Assembly (NCBI RefSeq): GCF_023195535.1
Contig: NZ_JALPNF010000010.1
Location: 43,388 to 107,387 of the forward strand
Source of the DNA: Sphingomonas faeni
GTDB taxonomy: Bacteria > Pseudomonadota > Alphaproteobacteria > Sphingomonadales > Sphingomonadaceae
Direction: 5' to 3'
Length of the DNA stretch: 64,000 nucleotides
Position numbers and translations under genes: made by a program. This document shows, piece after piece, positions 51,981-60,549 of the stretch (position 1 is the first letter of the stretch; each line of letters opens with the position of its first letter). A model generated the notes under the pieces. That model did not search any database, had not been told where the DNA came from, and was given only the letters and a program-made list of their open reading frames with translations.

Positions 51981-52958
51981 ATGCCTGAGCTGCTCTCCTT
52001 GTTATTCCTTGGTACCCCTGTCTGGATGTGGCTGGCATTTCTCGGCATCGTCGCAACATTGCTGATCCTCGATCTGGGTGTCTTGCACCGCGGACAACGG
52101 GAAATCGGAGTACGCGAGAGTCTTGCATTGTCAGCAGGTTACATCACGCTGGGACTGGCGTTCGGCGGGTGGATTTGGTGGTATATCGGGCCTACTGCCG
52201 GCCTTAACTACGTGACGGGCTTCGTCATCGAGAAGAGCCTTGCGATGGATAACGTGTTCATCATCGCCATGATCTTCGGCTACTTCGCCATCCCCCGCAT
52301 CCACCAGCACCGCGTACTGTTCTGGGGCATCCTGGGTGTCATTGTCCTGCGTGCAGTGATGATCGGTTTTGGCGCGGCGTTGGTCGATCGGTTCGAATGG
52401 GTATTGTACGTCTTTGCTGCCTTCCTGGTTTTCACCGGTATCAAGATGTGGCTGACTGCCGACACGGAATATGACGTAGCCAGTTCGCCCGTTTTACGCT
52501 GGATTCGCCAGCGCATGCCGGTTACCGACCAACTTCACGGGGAACGTTTCTGGGTAAAAGAGCAGGACCCGGCGACTGGGCGCATGCGCCGGATCGCTAC
52601 GCCGTTGCTACTGGCTCTGGTCATGATCGAATGCGCTGACGTCATTTTTGCGGTCGATTCTGTACCGGCTATCTTCGCGATCACAACGGATCCATTTATC
52701 GTCTACACGTCGAACATCTTTGCTATCCTTGGATTACGCGCACTCTATTTTGCGCTCGCCGCAATGGTCGACCGGTTCCATTACCTGAAATACGCTTTGG
52801 CCGCGTTGCTGGTGTTTATCGGCTCGAAAATTTTCGTTGCCGACATGTTCGGGCTCGCCAAATTCCCGCCCGCAGCGTCGTTGGCGGTAACCTTTGCGAT
52901 ACTGGGTTGCGGCGTCGGCTGGTCCCTGTGGAAAACGCGAGCGGCTGCTTCGGCCTGA
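51981..52958 (+). CDS. TerC/Alx family membrane protein
   Basis: A 325-residue protein with about nine membrane helices. EKSLAMDNVFIIAMIFGYFA and LVMIECADVIFAVDSVPAIF are the hallmark acidic segments of TerC. Members export manganese or act in tellurite and metal homeostasis, and related alx genes are controlled by an RNA leader in E. coli. The ATG is at 51981. Structured RNA copy A lies upstream. Confidence 0.9.
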   Translation: MPELLSLLFLGTPVWMWLAFLGIVATLLILDLGVLHRGQREIGVRESLALSAGYITLGLAFGGWIWWYIGPTAGLNYVTGFVIEKSLAMDNVFIIAMIFGYFAIPRIHQHRVLFWGILGVIVLRAVMIGFGAALVDRFEWVLYVFAAFLVFTGIKMWLTADTEYDVASSPVLRWIRQRMPVTDQLHGERFWVKEQDPATGRMRRIATPLLLALVMIECADVIFAVDSVPAIFAITTDPFIVYTSNIFAILGLRALYFALAAMVDRFHYLKYALAALLVFIGSKIFVADMFGLAKFPPAASLAVTFAILGCGVGWSLWKTRAAASA

Positions 52959-53119
52959 GTTTGAACGCGTCCGCCGGCATTGAAAGCGGACCGGTCATAC
53001 GCTGTGGGTATAGCCGTACTCCATTTACCGAGACTGGCGTTTACGACGCACAGGGATAAGGTGGCTGCTGATTATGACCGTCCGGCCGTCCACCAACATG
53101 GTCAAAAAAAGGGATCAAG

Positions 53120-53953
53120 ATGCGCGCCGTTTTAGCCATCATCGCGCTAGTCTCTGCTCAACCTTGCTTCGCGCAAACTGACCCGAGGCCAGGCCCGCCT
53201 GCAGGTAGGCCTTTGGAGGCAGGCACTGCCGGATGGAGCATTACCGTTGGCGTCGCGCCAGTCCTCAGTCCTGCATGGCAAGGCTCGCGAGACATGGCCT
53301 TGTCGATTTTTCCCGACTTGCGGCTCAACTACAAGGACGTGATCTTTGCCTCGATTCCTGACGGTTTGGGCTGGAATGTGGTGAACCACGACGGGTGGAA
53401 GGCAGGACCTCTGGCCAAACTCCGCTTCGGGCGGGATGAGGAGCGCGGGGGATCGCCGTTCCTCATTACAGGCGGGAGTGACGCGCTACGCGGCCTCGGC
53501 GACGTAGATGCAGCTGTTGAGGTGGGAGGCTTTATCGAGAAACGGGCTGGGCCATGGCGTGGACGGATCGAGGTTCGTCGCGGCTTCGGCGGACATGACG
53601 GCGTTGTCGCCGACGGGTCAGTTGCTTACCAGGCGCGCCGGGGACGGACCATCATCAACGTCGGGCCTCGCGCAACGCTGGCAAGCCGCGAGTATATCGA
53701 GACGTATTTCGGCATCGATGCGCTCCAGTCGCAACGGTCCGGGCTTAGACCGTATTCTGCGTCAGGCGGACTATTGTCCTACGGTGTAGGCGGTACCGTA
53801 ATTCGTCCTCTGAGCCGGCGAAGCGCCGTCACGCTTTTCACTGGCCTGGATCAACTAGGTCAGAACGCAGGCGATTCACCTCTCGTCCGCGAACGTGGGC
53901 GCCGGACCCAATTCACCCTAGGTCTCGGCTACGGATTTAGGTTCAACCTCTAA
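53120..53953 (+). CDS. MipA/OmpV family outer membrane protein
   Basis: A 277-residue protein with a signal peptide (about 1-18, PCFAQ) and a 12-strand-type barrel pattern. WSITVGVAPVLSPAWQGSRD and the C-terminal LGLGYGFRFNL (last residue Leu after Phe) fit MipA/OmpV proteins. Function ranges from scaffold to porin-like. It converges on the TspO-like gene, overlapping it by 11 bases. Confidence 0.85.
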   Translation: MRAVLAIIALVSAQPCFAQTDPRPGPPAGRPLEAGTAGWSITVGVAPVLSPAWQGSRDMALSIFPDLRLNYKDVIFASIPDGLGWNVVNHDGWKAGPLAKLRFGRDEERGGSPFLITGGSDALRGLGDVDAAVEVGGFIEKRAGPWRGRIEVRRGFGGHDGVVADGSVAYQARRGRTIINVGPRATLASREYIETYFGIDALQSQRSGLRPYSASGGLLSYGVGGTVIRPLSRRSAVTLFTGLDQLGQNAGDSPLVRERGRRTQFTLGLGYGFRFNL

Positions 53954-54734
53954 TCGAATCAGACGCATATACCCTACGCCGGTAGCCAGCGACCAAGCCT
54001 GAAATAACGAGGATCGCGGCAGCGCCGGTTGCTACGGCAATAGGTCCTGCAGCTTGGCCACCTGCAGCGAAGATAGCAGCAAGAGCCCAAAGGAAAACAG
54101 CTGCGTACGGCAGATTGCCACGTCCTCGGACCAGCACGGTGGCCGCGATGAGTCCAGCAATCACGATCACCGCTGCACCGATTACCGGCGCGGCTGCACC
54201 GCCCTCCATGCCGTGATACCTCAGGCTAGCTGCGATGTTGACGGTGGTAGCGACGGTCAACCATGCGGCGAGCGCGCTCAACGGAAGGTACGCACACCAC
54301 CACGCGGTTTTCGACACCGCCGCATTCGACAGGGCACGATAGGCAATGATCAGGCACGTCAGCGTGAAGGTAATGATCAGAACCGATACGAGGCTTAACC
54401 CGTAAAGCTGTGTGTAAGCAGCCCAGAGTGCGTTCCCCAAAAATGCGCCCGCTGCCGGCCAGCGCAGGCGATGAAGCAATGCATTTTGGCGCTGTGCGGG
54501 CAGGGCCTGATAAACAGCAAACACCGTGGCTCCGAGGTAGAGCGCGCCCCAGATCGAGAATGCCCAGCCTGCCGGGGTTATCAAGGTTCGGACCGCCAGA
54601 GACCGGGATCCGATAGGCTCACCGATCCCAATCTGCGGTAAAAGAGGCGTTAGAATTTGAAGTGCTGCTGTCAGCAGCACCGCGAGATGCGGCAGATCGA
54701 ACGCGGTCCGTTGGGGTAAGGTATTCGTTGCCAT
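53943..54734 (-). CDS. TspO/MBR-like membrane protein
   Basis: A 263-residue protein with about eight membrane helices. TPAGWAFSIWGALYLGATVF and NALWAAYTQLYGLSLVSVLI resemble the Trp-rich motifs of TspO/MBR proteins, although it is about 100 residues longer than typical TspO and has fewer Trp. It could bind tetrapyrroles or act in stress. I start at the ATG at 54734. Its 3' end overlaps the MipA gene. Confidence 0.7.
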   Translation of the reverse strand: MATNTLPQRTAFDLPHLAVLLTAALQILTPLLPQIGIGEPIGSRSLAVRTLITPAGWAFSIWGALYLGATVFAVYQALPAQRQNALLHRLRWPAAGAFLGNALWAAYTQLYGLSLVSVLIITFTLTCLIIAYRALSNAAVSKTAWWCAYLPLSALAAWLTVATTVNIAASLRYHGMEGGAAAPVIGAAVIVIAGLIAATVLVRGRGNLPYAAVFLWALAAIFAAGGQAAGPIAVATGAAAILVISGLVAGYRRRVYASDSIRG

Positions 54735-54924
54735 TTTTCCACAACGGCCGATCAGCTTACGCGTTGCAATGTCACAAAGAAACTCGCTCGCATTCAGCGC
54801 TATCGTACTTAAACGGTCCTCGGGCGCCTGACATATTGTCATTTACCCGAGGCTTCAGTGGGACGACCCAGAGGCCTTTATCCACGATCCCGGTTGCGAC
54901 GCGAAGGCGGTATCTTATCGTGTT

Positions 54925-55209
54925 CTAAAGTGCAGAGGATAAGACGCAATATACCAGCACCGGTACGCCAACCAAAACGATTAAAAGTAACAGGTTGAGC
55001 TCCATAAGTCGGCTCAGCCAGTCCTTACCTTCATTCTGCCGGGCTTCGGCATCAGCCTTAGAATAGTCTTCTACAATCTCCAGATCGAATTTGTTCGAGA
55101 AAAAACTTTGTGGCCTCATCCGCAGGAAAGGCTGAGGTGCTGGATTGGCAACTTGCTGCTGACGGTCATCCTGACACAAATCATCGGATTTCGAGACTTG
55201 GTTTTCCAC
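54925..55209 (-). CDS. small tail-anchored hypothetical protein
   Basis: A 94-residue protein with a charged N-terminus and one C-terminal membrane segment (about 70-90, LNLLLLIVLVGVPVLVYCVL). No family recognised. A shorter start at the Met in MRPQSFFSNKF (about 55119) is also possible. There is no signal peptide. It is isolated, converging on nothing close by. Confidence 0.45.
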   Translation of the reverse strand: MENQVSKSDDLCQDDRQQQVANPAPQPFLRMRPQSFFSNKFDLEIVEDYSKADAEARQNEGKDWLSRLMELNLLLLIVLVGVPVLVYCVLSSAL

Positions 55210-55470
55210 TACACGGTTTCCACTTATTCGAGATCATGGACGCGCAGAACGCGTCCCAAAGGTCAGATCGAATAATGCCCGAACTCGATCGGCCGTAGCC
55301 GCGAGCTCGGGCTAAGCGCGTGCGGCGAGTTGGCCGGCGTGGTCGCGGAAACGCTTATGTGTCGCAGGAGCGTACATGCCAGTAACATCGGGGACCGATG
55401 CCCTAATGTCAACTCGTGCGAATCCCTTCTCAATCCTATTGACCTTGATCGGCGAAACCCTAGCTTGAGG

Positions 55471-55555
55471 GAGCGGGCCGGGCCCCTCTGGCGGTCGTCT
55501 CAGGACGAACGTGATGTCGGACCGCATCGGGTTATCTCGATGTCTAGGCCTGGCC
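55471..55555 (+). ncRNA. candidate structured RNA element, copy B
   Basis: GGCCGGGCC (55476-55484) pairs with GGCCTGGCC (55547-55555). The middle helix, GCGGTCGTC (55491-55499) with GACGAACGT (55504-55512), has loop TCAG and eight of nine pairs. Its bases differ from copy A at most positions, yet it still pairs. CATCG and CGATG around GGTTATCT form the third helix. TTTGCCTCC follows in both copies. It lies 60 bases before a DUF465 gene. Confidence 0.6.
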
Positions 55556-55614
55556 TGTTTGCCTCCCTTCATCGCGACTGATCCGATCGTTCAATCATTG
55601 GTTGGAGAGCGGCT

Positions 55615-55788
55615 TTGCCTATATTTTCTCACAAGTTGACCCAGTTGCATGCCCGGCTGGATGAGCAGATCCGCGTCGAGATGAAGCGACGCATGCCCGA
55701 TACCTTGCGGCTATTTCGGCTGAAGCGGTTGCGTCTCGACGTGAAGGACCGCCTGCACGCACGCGCCTTGCAGCCGCAGTTCAGCTGA
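55615..55788 (+). CDS. DUF465 family small protein
   Basis: A 57-residue helical protein of the YdcH-like DUF465 family. LTQLHARLDEQIRVEMKRRM and RLFRLKRLRLDVKDRLHARA match the two helices. It starts at TTG (55615) behind GGAG. Function unknown; members often bind partner proteins or membranes. RNA copy B lies 60 bases upstream. Confidence 0.7.
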   Translation: MPIFSHKLTQLHARLDEQIRVEMKRRMPDTLRLFRLKRLRLDVKDRLHARALQPQFS

Positions 55789-55881
55789 ACCGACACACTG
55801 AACCATCGTTGTCGAATCATCGTCCGTAAGGATTGGCTTTACCGATCAGAAATAGATCGGGATGGCAAAAGGAGAGCGAAA

Positions 55882-56331
55882 ATGGCCTATTTTCTAACCG
55901 CCGGCTTGGTGCTTGCTGCTACCGGTGCGGCCCTTGGCATGACTGTCAATCATCAGAACCAAGTGGATCACCGCAGCGGTCCGATCGCCGTCAAATATCG
56001 CGGCGACGTGGTCATCACCCATAAGCAGGTGGGCGCGGTTGCACCTGGCGGAAGACCGTCGTCGCTACGCTGCGACTGGGCGGCGAGCATGTCGGTGGCG
56101 CGACACGCGGTCGCGGCATCGGGTACCAGGCTGGTGCGCAGCATCGACAGCGAACCGGTGATTTCGGGCACCCGGCCCGGCTGGTGCGTTACGAGCCATG
56201 GTGCGATCAAGAAGGAGGTTGCGACGAAGTCAGCGGACATGCAGCAGCATCTGGTAAAGCTGGCGCAGGAAGACGAGCAGATGCTGCGCGTCGAGCTCGA
56301 CCAAATCCACGGTCAGCAGCGCGCAGGATGA
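55882..56331 (+). CDS. hypothetical secreted protein
   Basis: A 149-residue protein with an N-terminal signal or anchor (about 1-19, LTAGLVLAATGAALGM). Two cysteines (LRCDWAAS and GWCVTSHG) could form a disulfide. No family recognised. Its stop overlaps the start of the porin gene (ATGA), so the two are co-translated, and it follows the DUF465 gene by about 90 bases. Confidence 0.65.
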   Translation: MAYFLTAGLVLAATGAALGMTVNHQNQVDHRSGPIAVKYRGDVVITHKQVGAVAPGGRPSSLRCDWAASMSVARHAVAASGTRLVRSIDSEPVISGTRPGWCVTSHGAIKKEVATKSADMQQHLVKLAQEDEQMLRVELDQIHGQQRAG

Positions 56332-57071
56332 TCCGACGCGTTCGATTGGCGGGCGTGCTCGGTGCCGCAAGTTGCGGCCTGATCACGCCCGCGTTTGCAC
56401 AAGATGCCGGGTCGGTAACCTTGGAAATGATGAGCGAGGAGGAACGGCGCGGGCTGAGCTGGAGTGAGGGACGTGCCGCGCTGGCAGGCGATATTCGCGT
56501 CTCGCGCGGCCCGCTCGATGCATCGGCGCGCGTGGTAACGCTTCGGAACAGCGTGCGACACGGTGGCGCCGATGCGGTCGTCGACCTTTCGGTAGGAACC
56601 GACTGGGATCTGGGTGCGGTGCGTATCCGTACCGACGCCACGGGCCACGCATTCGCGGGCGCGCGAGGACGCATGGACTATGTCGAGGCCGGCGTATCGG
56701 CAAGCTATGCCTATGGTCCGCTCTACGCCACGGTCGGCGTGATCGGTGCCCCGTCGCAGCGCGCAATCGGTGGCAGCAACGTGTATGTCTATACGAACGC
56801 CAATGCCGGTATTCCCGGTACGCCGCTGACGATGCTGGCCGAGGTCGGCCACTCTTCCGGCAGCGTCCGCGACCCCATCCGGGTGGAGCGTCTTCGTCCG
56901 GGCGGCAGTTACACCAACTGGAGGCTGGGTCTCGAGCATCGTCGTGACCGTCTGACGATCGGCGTCGATTATATTGGGACTGACGTCTCCCGCACCGCCA
57001 TCGCTAGCAGGTTTGCCGATCGACGCAACGCTGGAGACAGAATCGTAGGGCGCGTACAGGTTTCGTTCTGA
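56328..57071 (+). CDS. TorF-type putative porin
   Basis: A 247-residue outer membrane protein. The signal peptide ends in TPAFAQ (about 25). Alternating strands (VDYVEAGVSASYAYGPLYAT as DYVEAGVSASYAYGPLYATV in sequence) and the C-terminal VGRVQVSF with terminal Phe fit a small beta-barrel. TorF relatives may carry hydrophobic substrates. I start at the ATG at 56328 overlapping the upstream stop. Confidence 0.75.
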   Translation: MIRRVRLAGVLGAASCGLITPAFAQDAGSVTLEMMSEEERRGLSWSEGRAALAGDIRVSRGPLDASARVVTLRNSVRHGGADAVVDLSVGTDWDLGAVRIRTDATGHAFAGARGRMDYVEAGVSASYAYGPLYATVGVIGAPSQRAIGGSNVYVYTNANAGIPGTPLTMLAEVGHSSGSVRDPIRVERLRPGGSYTNWRLGLEHRRDRLTIGVDYIGTDVSRTAIASRFADRRNAGDRIVGRVQVSF

Positions 57072-57242
57072 CGATTACCGCGGTCAGCGAGTGCCCATTA
57101 ACGCTGATGTGTACACGAACTGCCTCGGCAGAACCGTCTGTATATGTTAAACAAACGGCCGGTGCGGTTGAAAAATAGCCTGACGTCGCGCTCCTGATCG
57201 TATCGACCGGGATCGAGTCCGAGAACGCCCTATCCGTCTCGA

Positions 57243-57515
57243 TCATCGTTCGTTTGCGGGATTAGAAGTCGCGGATGGTAAGTTTTGCTGGCGAGCGAAC
57301 TTGTTTGCTGCCGCCTTCACGATATCGGGCTGATTGCTATTAAAAAGGCCGTGACAAACTATCGGAATAGCACGCAACGCGATTGCCGTTCGAAGGCATT
57401 TATGAAGATGCGCGCCTACCAACGGTTGGTCACCAGCATCCGCGACCGCCAAAGCCTGACCGATAACCGTTATTAGACGTTCGAGGCGCTGAGCGGTTGT
57501 TTCGCCGTCCATCAT
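57243..57515 (-). CDS. hypothetical protein in a two-gene operon
   Basis: A 90-residue helical protein without a recognised family. TAQRLERLITVIGQALAVAD is amphipathic; a Cys pair lies at 50 and 59. It starts at ATGATG, overlapping the stop of the 49-residue gene at 57512-57661. It seems to be a translationally coupled partner of that gene. There is no signal peptide. Confidence 0.5.
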   Translation of the reverse strand: MMDGETTAQRLERLITVIGQALAVADAGDQPLVGAHLHKCLRTAIALRAIPIVCHGLFNSNQPDIVKAAANKFARQQNLPSATSNPANER

Positions 57516-57661
57516 GGCTTCAAAGCCTTGATCATTTTGGCGTACCCGGCAGCACGAGCCAGATGAGCGATGCGAGCTGAAACGTCGTTACTGGCTTCGG
57601 CCTGTTCCCGCGCGCGCGCTTCGTTACGAACAAGAGTGCTCAGATCGCTCGAGTTGGACAC
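57512..57661 (-). CDS. small hypothetical protein, 49 residues
   Basis: Starts at a GTG (57661) behind AGGAG with seven bases between, a good ribosome binding site. It encodes VSNSSDLSTLVRNEARAREQ and a basic C-terminus (GYAKMIKALKP). The amphipathic helix is Ala/Arg/Glu-rich. It overlaps the 90-residue gene by four bases. The gene is divergent from the diguanylate cyclase. No family recognised. Confidence 0.55.
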   Translation of the reverse strand: MSNSSDLSTLVRNEARAREQAEASNDVSARIAHLARAAGYAKMIKALKP

Positions 57662-57794
57662 GTTTATACTCCTATCAAGCGGGAGCGCTCCAGCGTCTCT
57701 CAGTTGCCGCCATGCCATTAACGAGTCGCGGCGATGTACCGACCCTGTACATGCCGTTAACCCGATGCCAACCTCACTTATGCTACCGTCCCCC

Positions 57795-59270
57795 ATGGTA
57801 AACCTAACCGGCATAGTCGACGAGGTAGCGCGGCTGGACGCGCTTCGTGCTCTCGATATGCTCGACACTCCCCCTGAAGCCGAGTTCGACGCCATCGCTG
57901 TAGGGGCGCGGCACCTCTTTGGCTGCAAGTTCGCTTTCGTTTCGTTAGTTGACGCGGACCGGCAGTGGTTCAAGGCAGCGTGCGGCCTTGAGGCTAGCGA
58001 GACACCACGAGATGTGTCTTTTTGCACCCATACGATCGCTGCCGACGATCTGCTCGTCATTGCGGACACGCGCGAAGACCCGCGCTTTGCAACCAATCCT
58101 ATGGTGGTGGAAACACCCTTTGTGCGTTTCTATGCAGGCGTGCCGTTGCGAGTGACACCACCAGGAGGAGGTGCCGCGCTGCCGATCGGCACCTTGTGCG
58201 TGGCTGACGACAAACCGCAGGATCCGACCCGCGAAAAGCTGGAGATACTCGCCGGTATGGCGCGGGTCGTCGAAGCGCTGCTTGAGGCGCGCCGGACCAG
58301 CAAAGAGAACCTACAGCTGGCGCTTGATCGCCAGGAGGCCCTCGGTGACATGGCCCGCACGCACAGACTGCTCCAGCACGCCGAACGCATGGCAAGGATC
58401 GGGTCGTGGCGCCTCGAGCTTGAAGGCGGACGGATACACTGGTCCGATCAGACCTACGCGATCCACGGCCTGGCACCGGGCTCGCAAGCGCAGCTTGCCC
58501 TAGCTATGCAGTTCTACCCCGAAGACGATCGTGCCAAGTTGGAAGCAGCGCTAGACCGCTGTGTGCGGCAAGGGACTGCATGGGATCTGGAGCTGAACTT
58601 CACAGATGCGCAGGGGCGGCCCCGTCGCGTGCGCACATTGGGTGAGATCGATGAGCGCGCCGGTAAGCGTGTCGCCGTCATGGGAGTGATCCAGGACATC
58701 ACGGACCGGTACCAATTCGAGCGCCGTCTGGTTGCGGTAGCTCGAACCGACGAACTGACGGGCATACCAAGCCGACGCGCTTTTAACGAAGAATTGGAAG
58801 CTGCGCTCGATCGCGCCCGGGAAGGCGCACCGCTTGCTATCGCAATCATCGATCTGGATCGGTTCAAGGAGGTCAACGACCGGCTTGGCCATGCGACAGG
58901 GGACAAGGTTTTGCAGGTGATGGCCGCCAAGCTGCAAGCAGTACAGTATCTGGGCGATCACTCCATCGCCCGACTGGGCGGGGACGAGTTCGTGCTGATC
59001 CTACGCGGACGGCGTACGCACGAAGAACTCGTCCAAGACATCGCGCGATTGCTCGCAGACCTACGCTACGCCGTGCCTGACGACCGTAGCGTCATAACGG
59101 TGTCTGCGACGATCGGAGCCTGTGTCTATGGCGCAAGTTATGTCGATCGGGCTTCGTTGCTTAAAGAGGCAGACGAGGCTCTGTACCGCGCGAAGCGGAT
59201 GCAGCGAGGCACGGGCGCTATTGCAGGCAACAGCGCCCATATCCAAAGTTTGGTTGGTGAGCCGCGATAA
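57795..59270 (+). CDS. GAF-PAS-GGDEF diguanylate cyclase
   Basis: A 491-residue cytoplasmic sensor. A GAF domain (about 22-160, LFGCKFAFVSLVDADRQWFK) is followed by a helical linker, a PAS domain (about 205-310) and a GGDEF domain (about 325-480) with an intact GGDEF motif (ARLGGDEFVLI). It should make cyclic di-GMP in response to a signal bound by the N-terminal domains. No RxxD inhibitory site precedes GGDEF. I start at the ATG at 57795, though 57780 or 57765 would also fit. Confidence 0.9.
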   Translation: MVNLTGIVDEVARLDALRALDMLDTPPEAEFDAIAVGARHLFGCKFAFVSLVDADRQWFKAACGLEASETPRDVSFCTHTIAADDLLVIADTREDPRFATNPMVVETPFVRFYAGVPLRVTPPGGGAALPIGTLCVADDKPQDPTREKLEILAGMARVVEALLEARRTSKENLQLALDRQEALGDMARTHRLLQHAERMARIGSWRLELEGGRIHWSDQTYAIHGLAPGSQAQLALAMQFYPEDDRAKLEAALDRCVRQGTAWDLELNFTDAQGRPRRVRTLGEIDERAGKRVAVMGVIQDITDRYQFERRLVAVARTDELTGIPSRRAFNEELEAALDRAREGAPLAIAIIDLDRFKEVNDRLGHATGDKVLQVMAAKLQAVQYLGDHSIARLGGDEFVLILRGRRTHEELVQDIARLLADLRYAVPDDRSVITVSATIGACVYGASYVDRASLLKEADEALYRAKRMQRGTGAIAGNSAHIQSLVGEPR

Positions 59271-59338
59271 TCTGCTTTGACCCCGGCACCTGGTTGGCGA
59301 GAATAGGATTCAGGCATTTTGCATGTGACAATGAGCCG

Positions 59339-59689
59339 ATGAGCACCGGACTGATGAAGATCCCCGTCTTGCTGGTATCCGGTGTCCTGTACTGGCTTTT
59401 CGTCTGCTGGGTGACAGGCGCGGCGGAACCCTGGGATGCCGACGCCTACTGGCGTCTCTGGTACCCGTCCTCGTTGGGCCTAGCTGCGCTAGCAGGGGCA
59501 GCGTTCAAGACGAGGGGGTGGATGGCAGGAGTTATCCTGACGTTTGCCCAGCTTCCTGTGATATGGCTCAACGCTGGGACTATCTCGCTCTGGGTAATCG
59601 GCCTGGCAATGTGCTGCGTCCTCGCTGTGCCGGCTGTCGCAATCTCAGCTTTTACCGGCTGGTTTGCGGCTCGCTCACGACCGTTGTGA
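59339..59689 (+). CDS. hypothetical membrane protein
   Basis: A 116-residue protein with about four membrane helices (KIPVLLVSGVLYWLFVCWVT, then segments near SLGLAALAGAAF, VILTFAQLPVIWLN and VIGLAMCCVLAVPAVAISAF). No family recognised; Trp is frequent. I use the ATG at 59339. It lies 69 bases after the diguanylate cyclase on the same strand. Confidence 0.6.
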   Translation: MSTGLMKIPVLLVSGVLYWLFVCWVTGAAEPWDADAYWRLWYPSSLGLAALAGAAFKTRGWMAGVILTFAQLPVIWLNAGTISLWVIGLAMCCVLAVPAVAISAFTGWFAARSRPL

Positions 59690-59807
59690 CAGGTCGCGAA
59701 TGGATCCGCCTGTGCATCAGTAAAGATCATGGTAGGACCTGTTCGCCCGCGCTGGACGGTGCCCTTACCGTGTGCAGCGAGCCGGAGTGTCGACCGGAGG
59801 ATGGATC

Positions 59808-60506
59808 GTGTTGAAGCGAGTTGGACCGGCGGTGGCGGCGATGGGATTGCTAGCCACCGCCGCGGCATCTGCCACGATACGGTCGCCCGTGGGTCTGCAG
59901 TGTACGGCGGTAACAACCTGGGCTTGCGCGGAAGCGAAGAGCTGCAAGCGACGCGAAGGCGAGGCCAAGGAAAGCTACAGCTTCGACTTGGTAGCGAAGA
60001 CGTATCAGGCACCGCATGATCGAGGAGCGATCACCGCGTTCGAAACTGACGACGGCGGCTTCATGACCTTCCTGCTCAGTGGCGGCCCACGTTACGTCCA
60101 CAAGAACGTCGACGCCGGCGATCCGATGACGTCGTTCCTGTACATGTCGTCGATGGATATGCGAGAACTGCGGTGCAATGCACGCTACGCGCCGGATGCA
60201 TCAGCGGCTGCATCCGGCGCCAGTTGCAGTCTTACCGGTCATTACCACCTGTTAGGTGTGATGGAGACGGGATCGGAACTGCTGCTACGTCCAGATCAAA
60301 GCTTTGTCTGGTTCATGAGCTACGGCGCCGCGGATCAGGCGGCGGAGGGCAAGTGGCGGGTCGATGGCGACGCGGTCCTGCTGGAGGCCGGAACCGGACC
60401 CGGCGCTACCGCAGAACCGGCCTTCCGGCAATTGCGGTTGCTGATTGACCATGGTGCGCTGCTGCTGAACGGCACGGATAAAGGCCGGTACGAGCGGCAT
60501 GCGTAA
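59808..60506 (+). CDS. hypothetical secreted protein
   Basis: A 232-residue protein that starts at a GTG (59808) behind GGAGG. The signal peptide (about 1-20, AAAASA) is followed by a domain with paired cysteines (QCTAVTTWACAEAKSCKRRE; later LRC and ASCSL). LTGHYHLLGVMETGSELLLR near 155 is a lipocalin-like strand pattern, but I do not assign a family. It overlaps the next gene's longest frame by a few bases. Confidence 0.65.
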   Translation: MLKRVGPAVAAMGLLATAAASATIRSPVGLQCTAVTTWACAEAKSCKRREGEAKESYSFDLVAKTYQAPHDRGAITAFETDDGGFMTFLLSGGPRYVHKNVDAGDPMTSFLYMSSMDMRELRCNARYAPDASAAASGASCSLTGHYHLLGVMETGSELLLRPDQSFVWFMSYGAADQAAEGKWRVDGDAVLLEAGTGPGATAEPAFRQLRLLIDHGALLLNGTDKGRYERHA

Positions 60507-60549
60507 CGCTGGAGTTGATCCTGCGTACTGGCGGGGTAGTATCGCGAAC

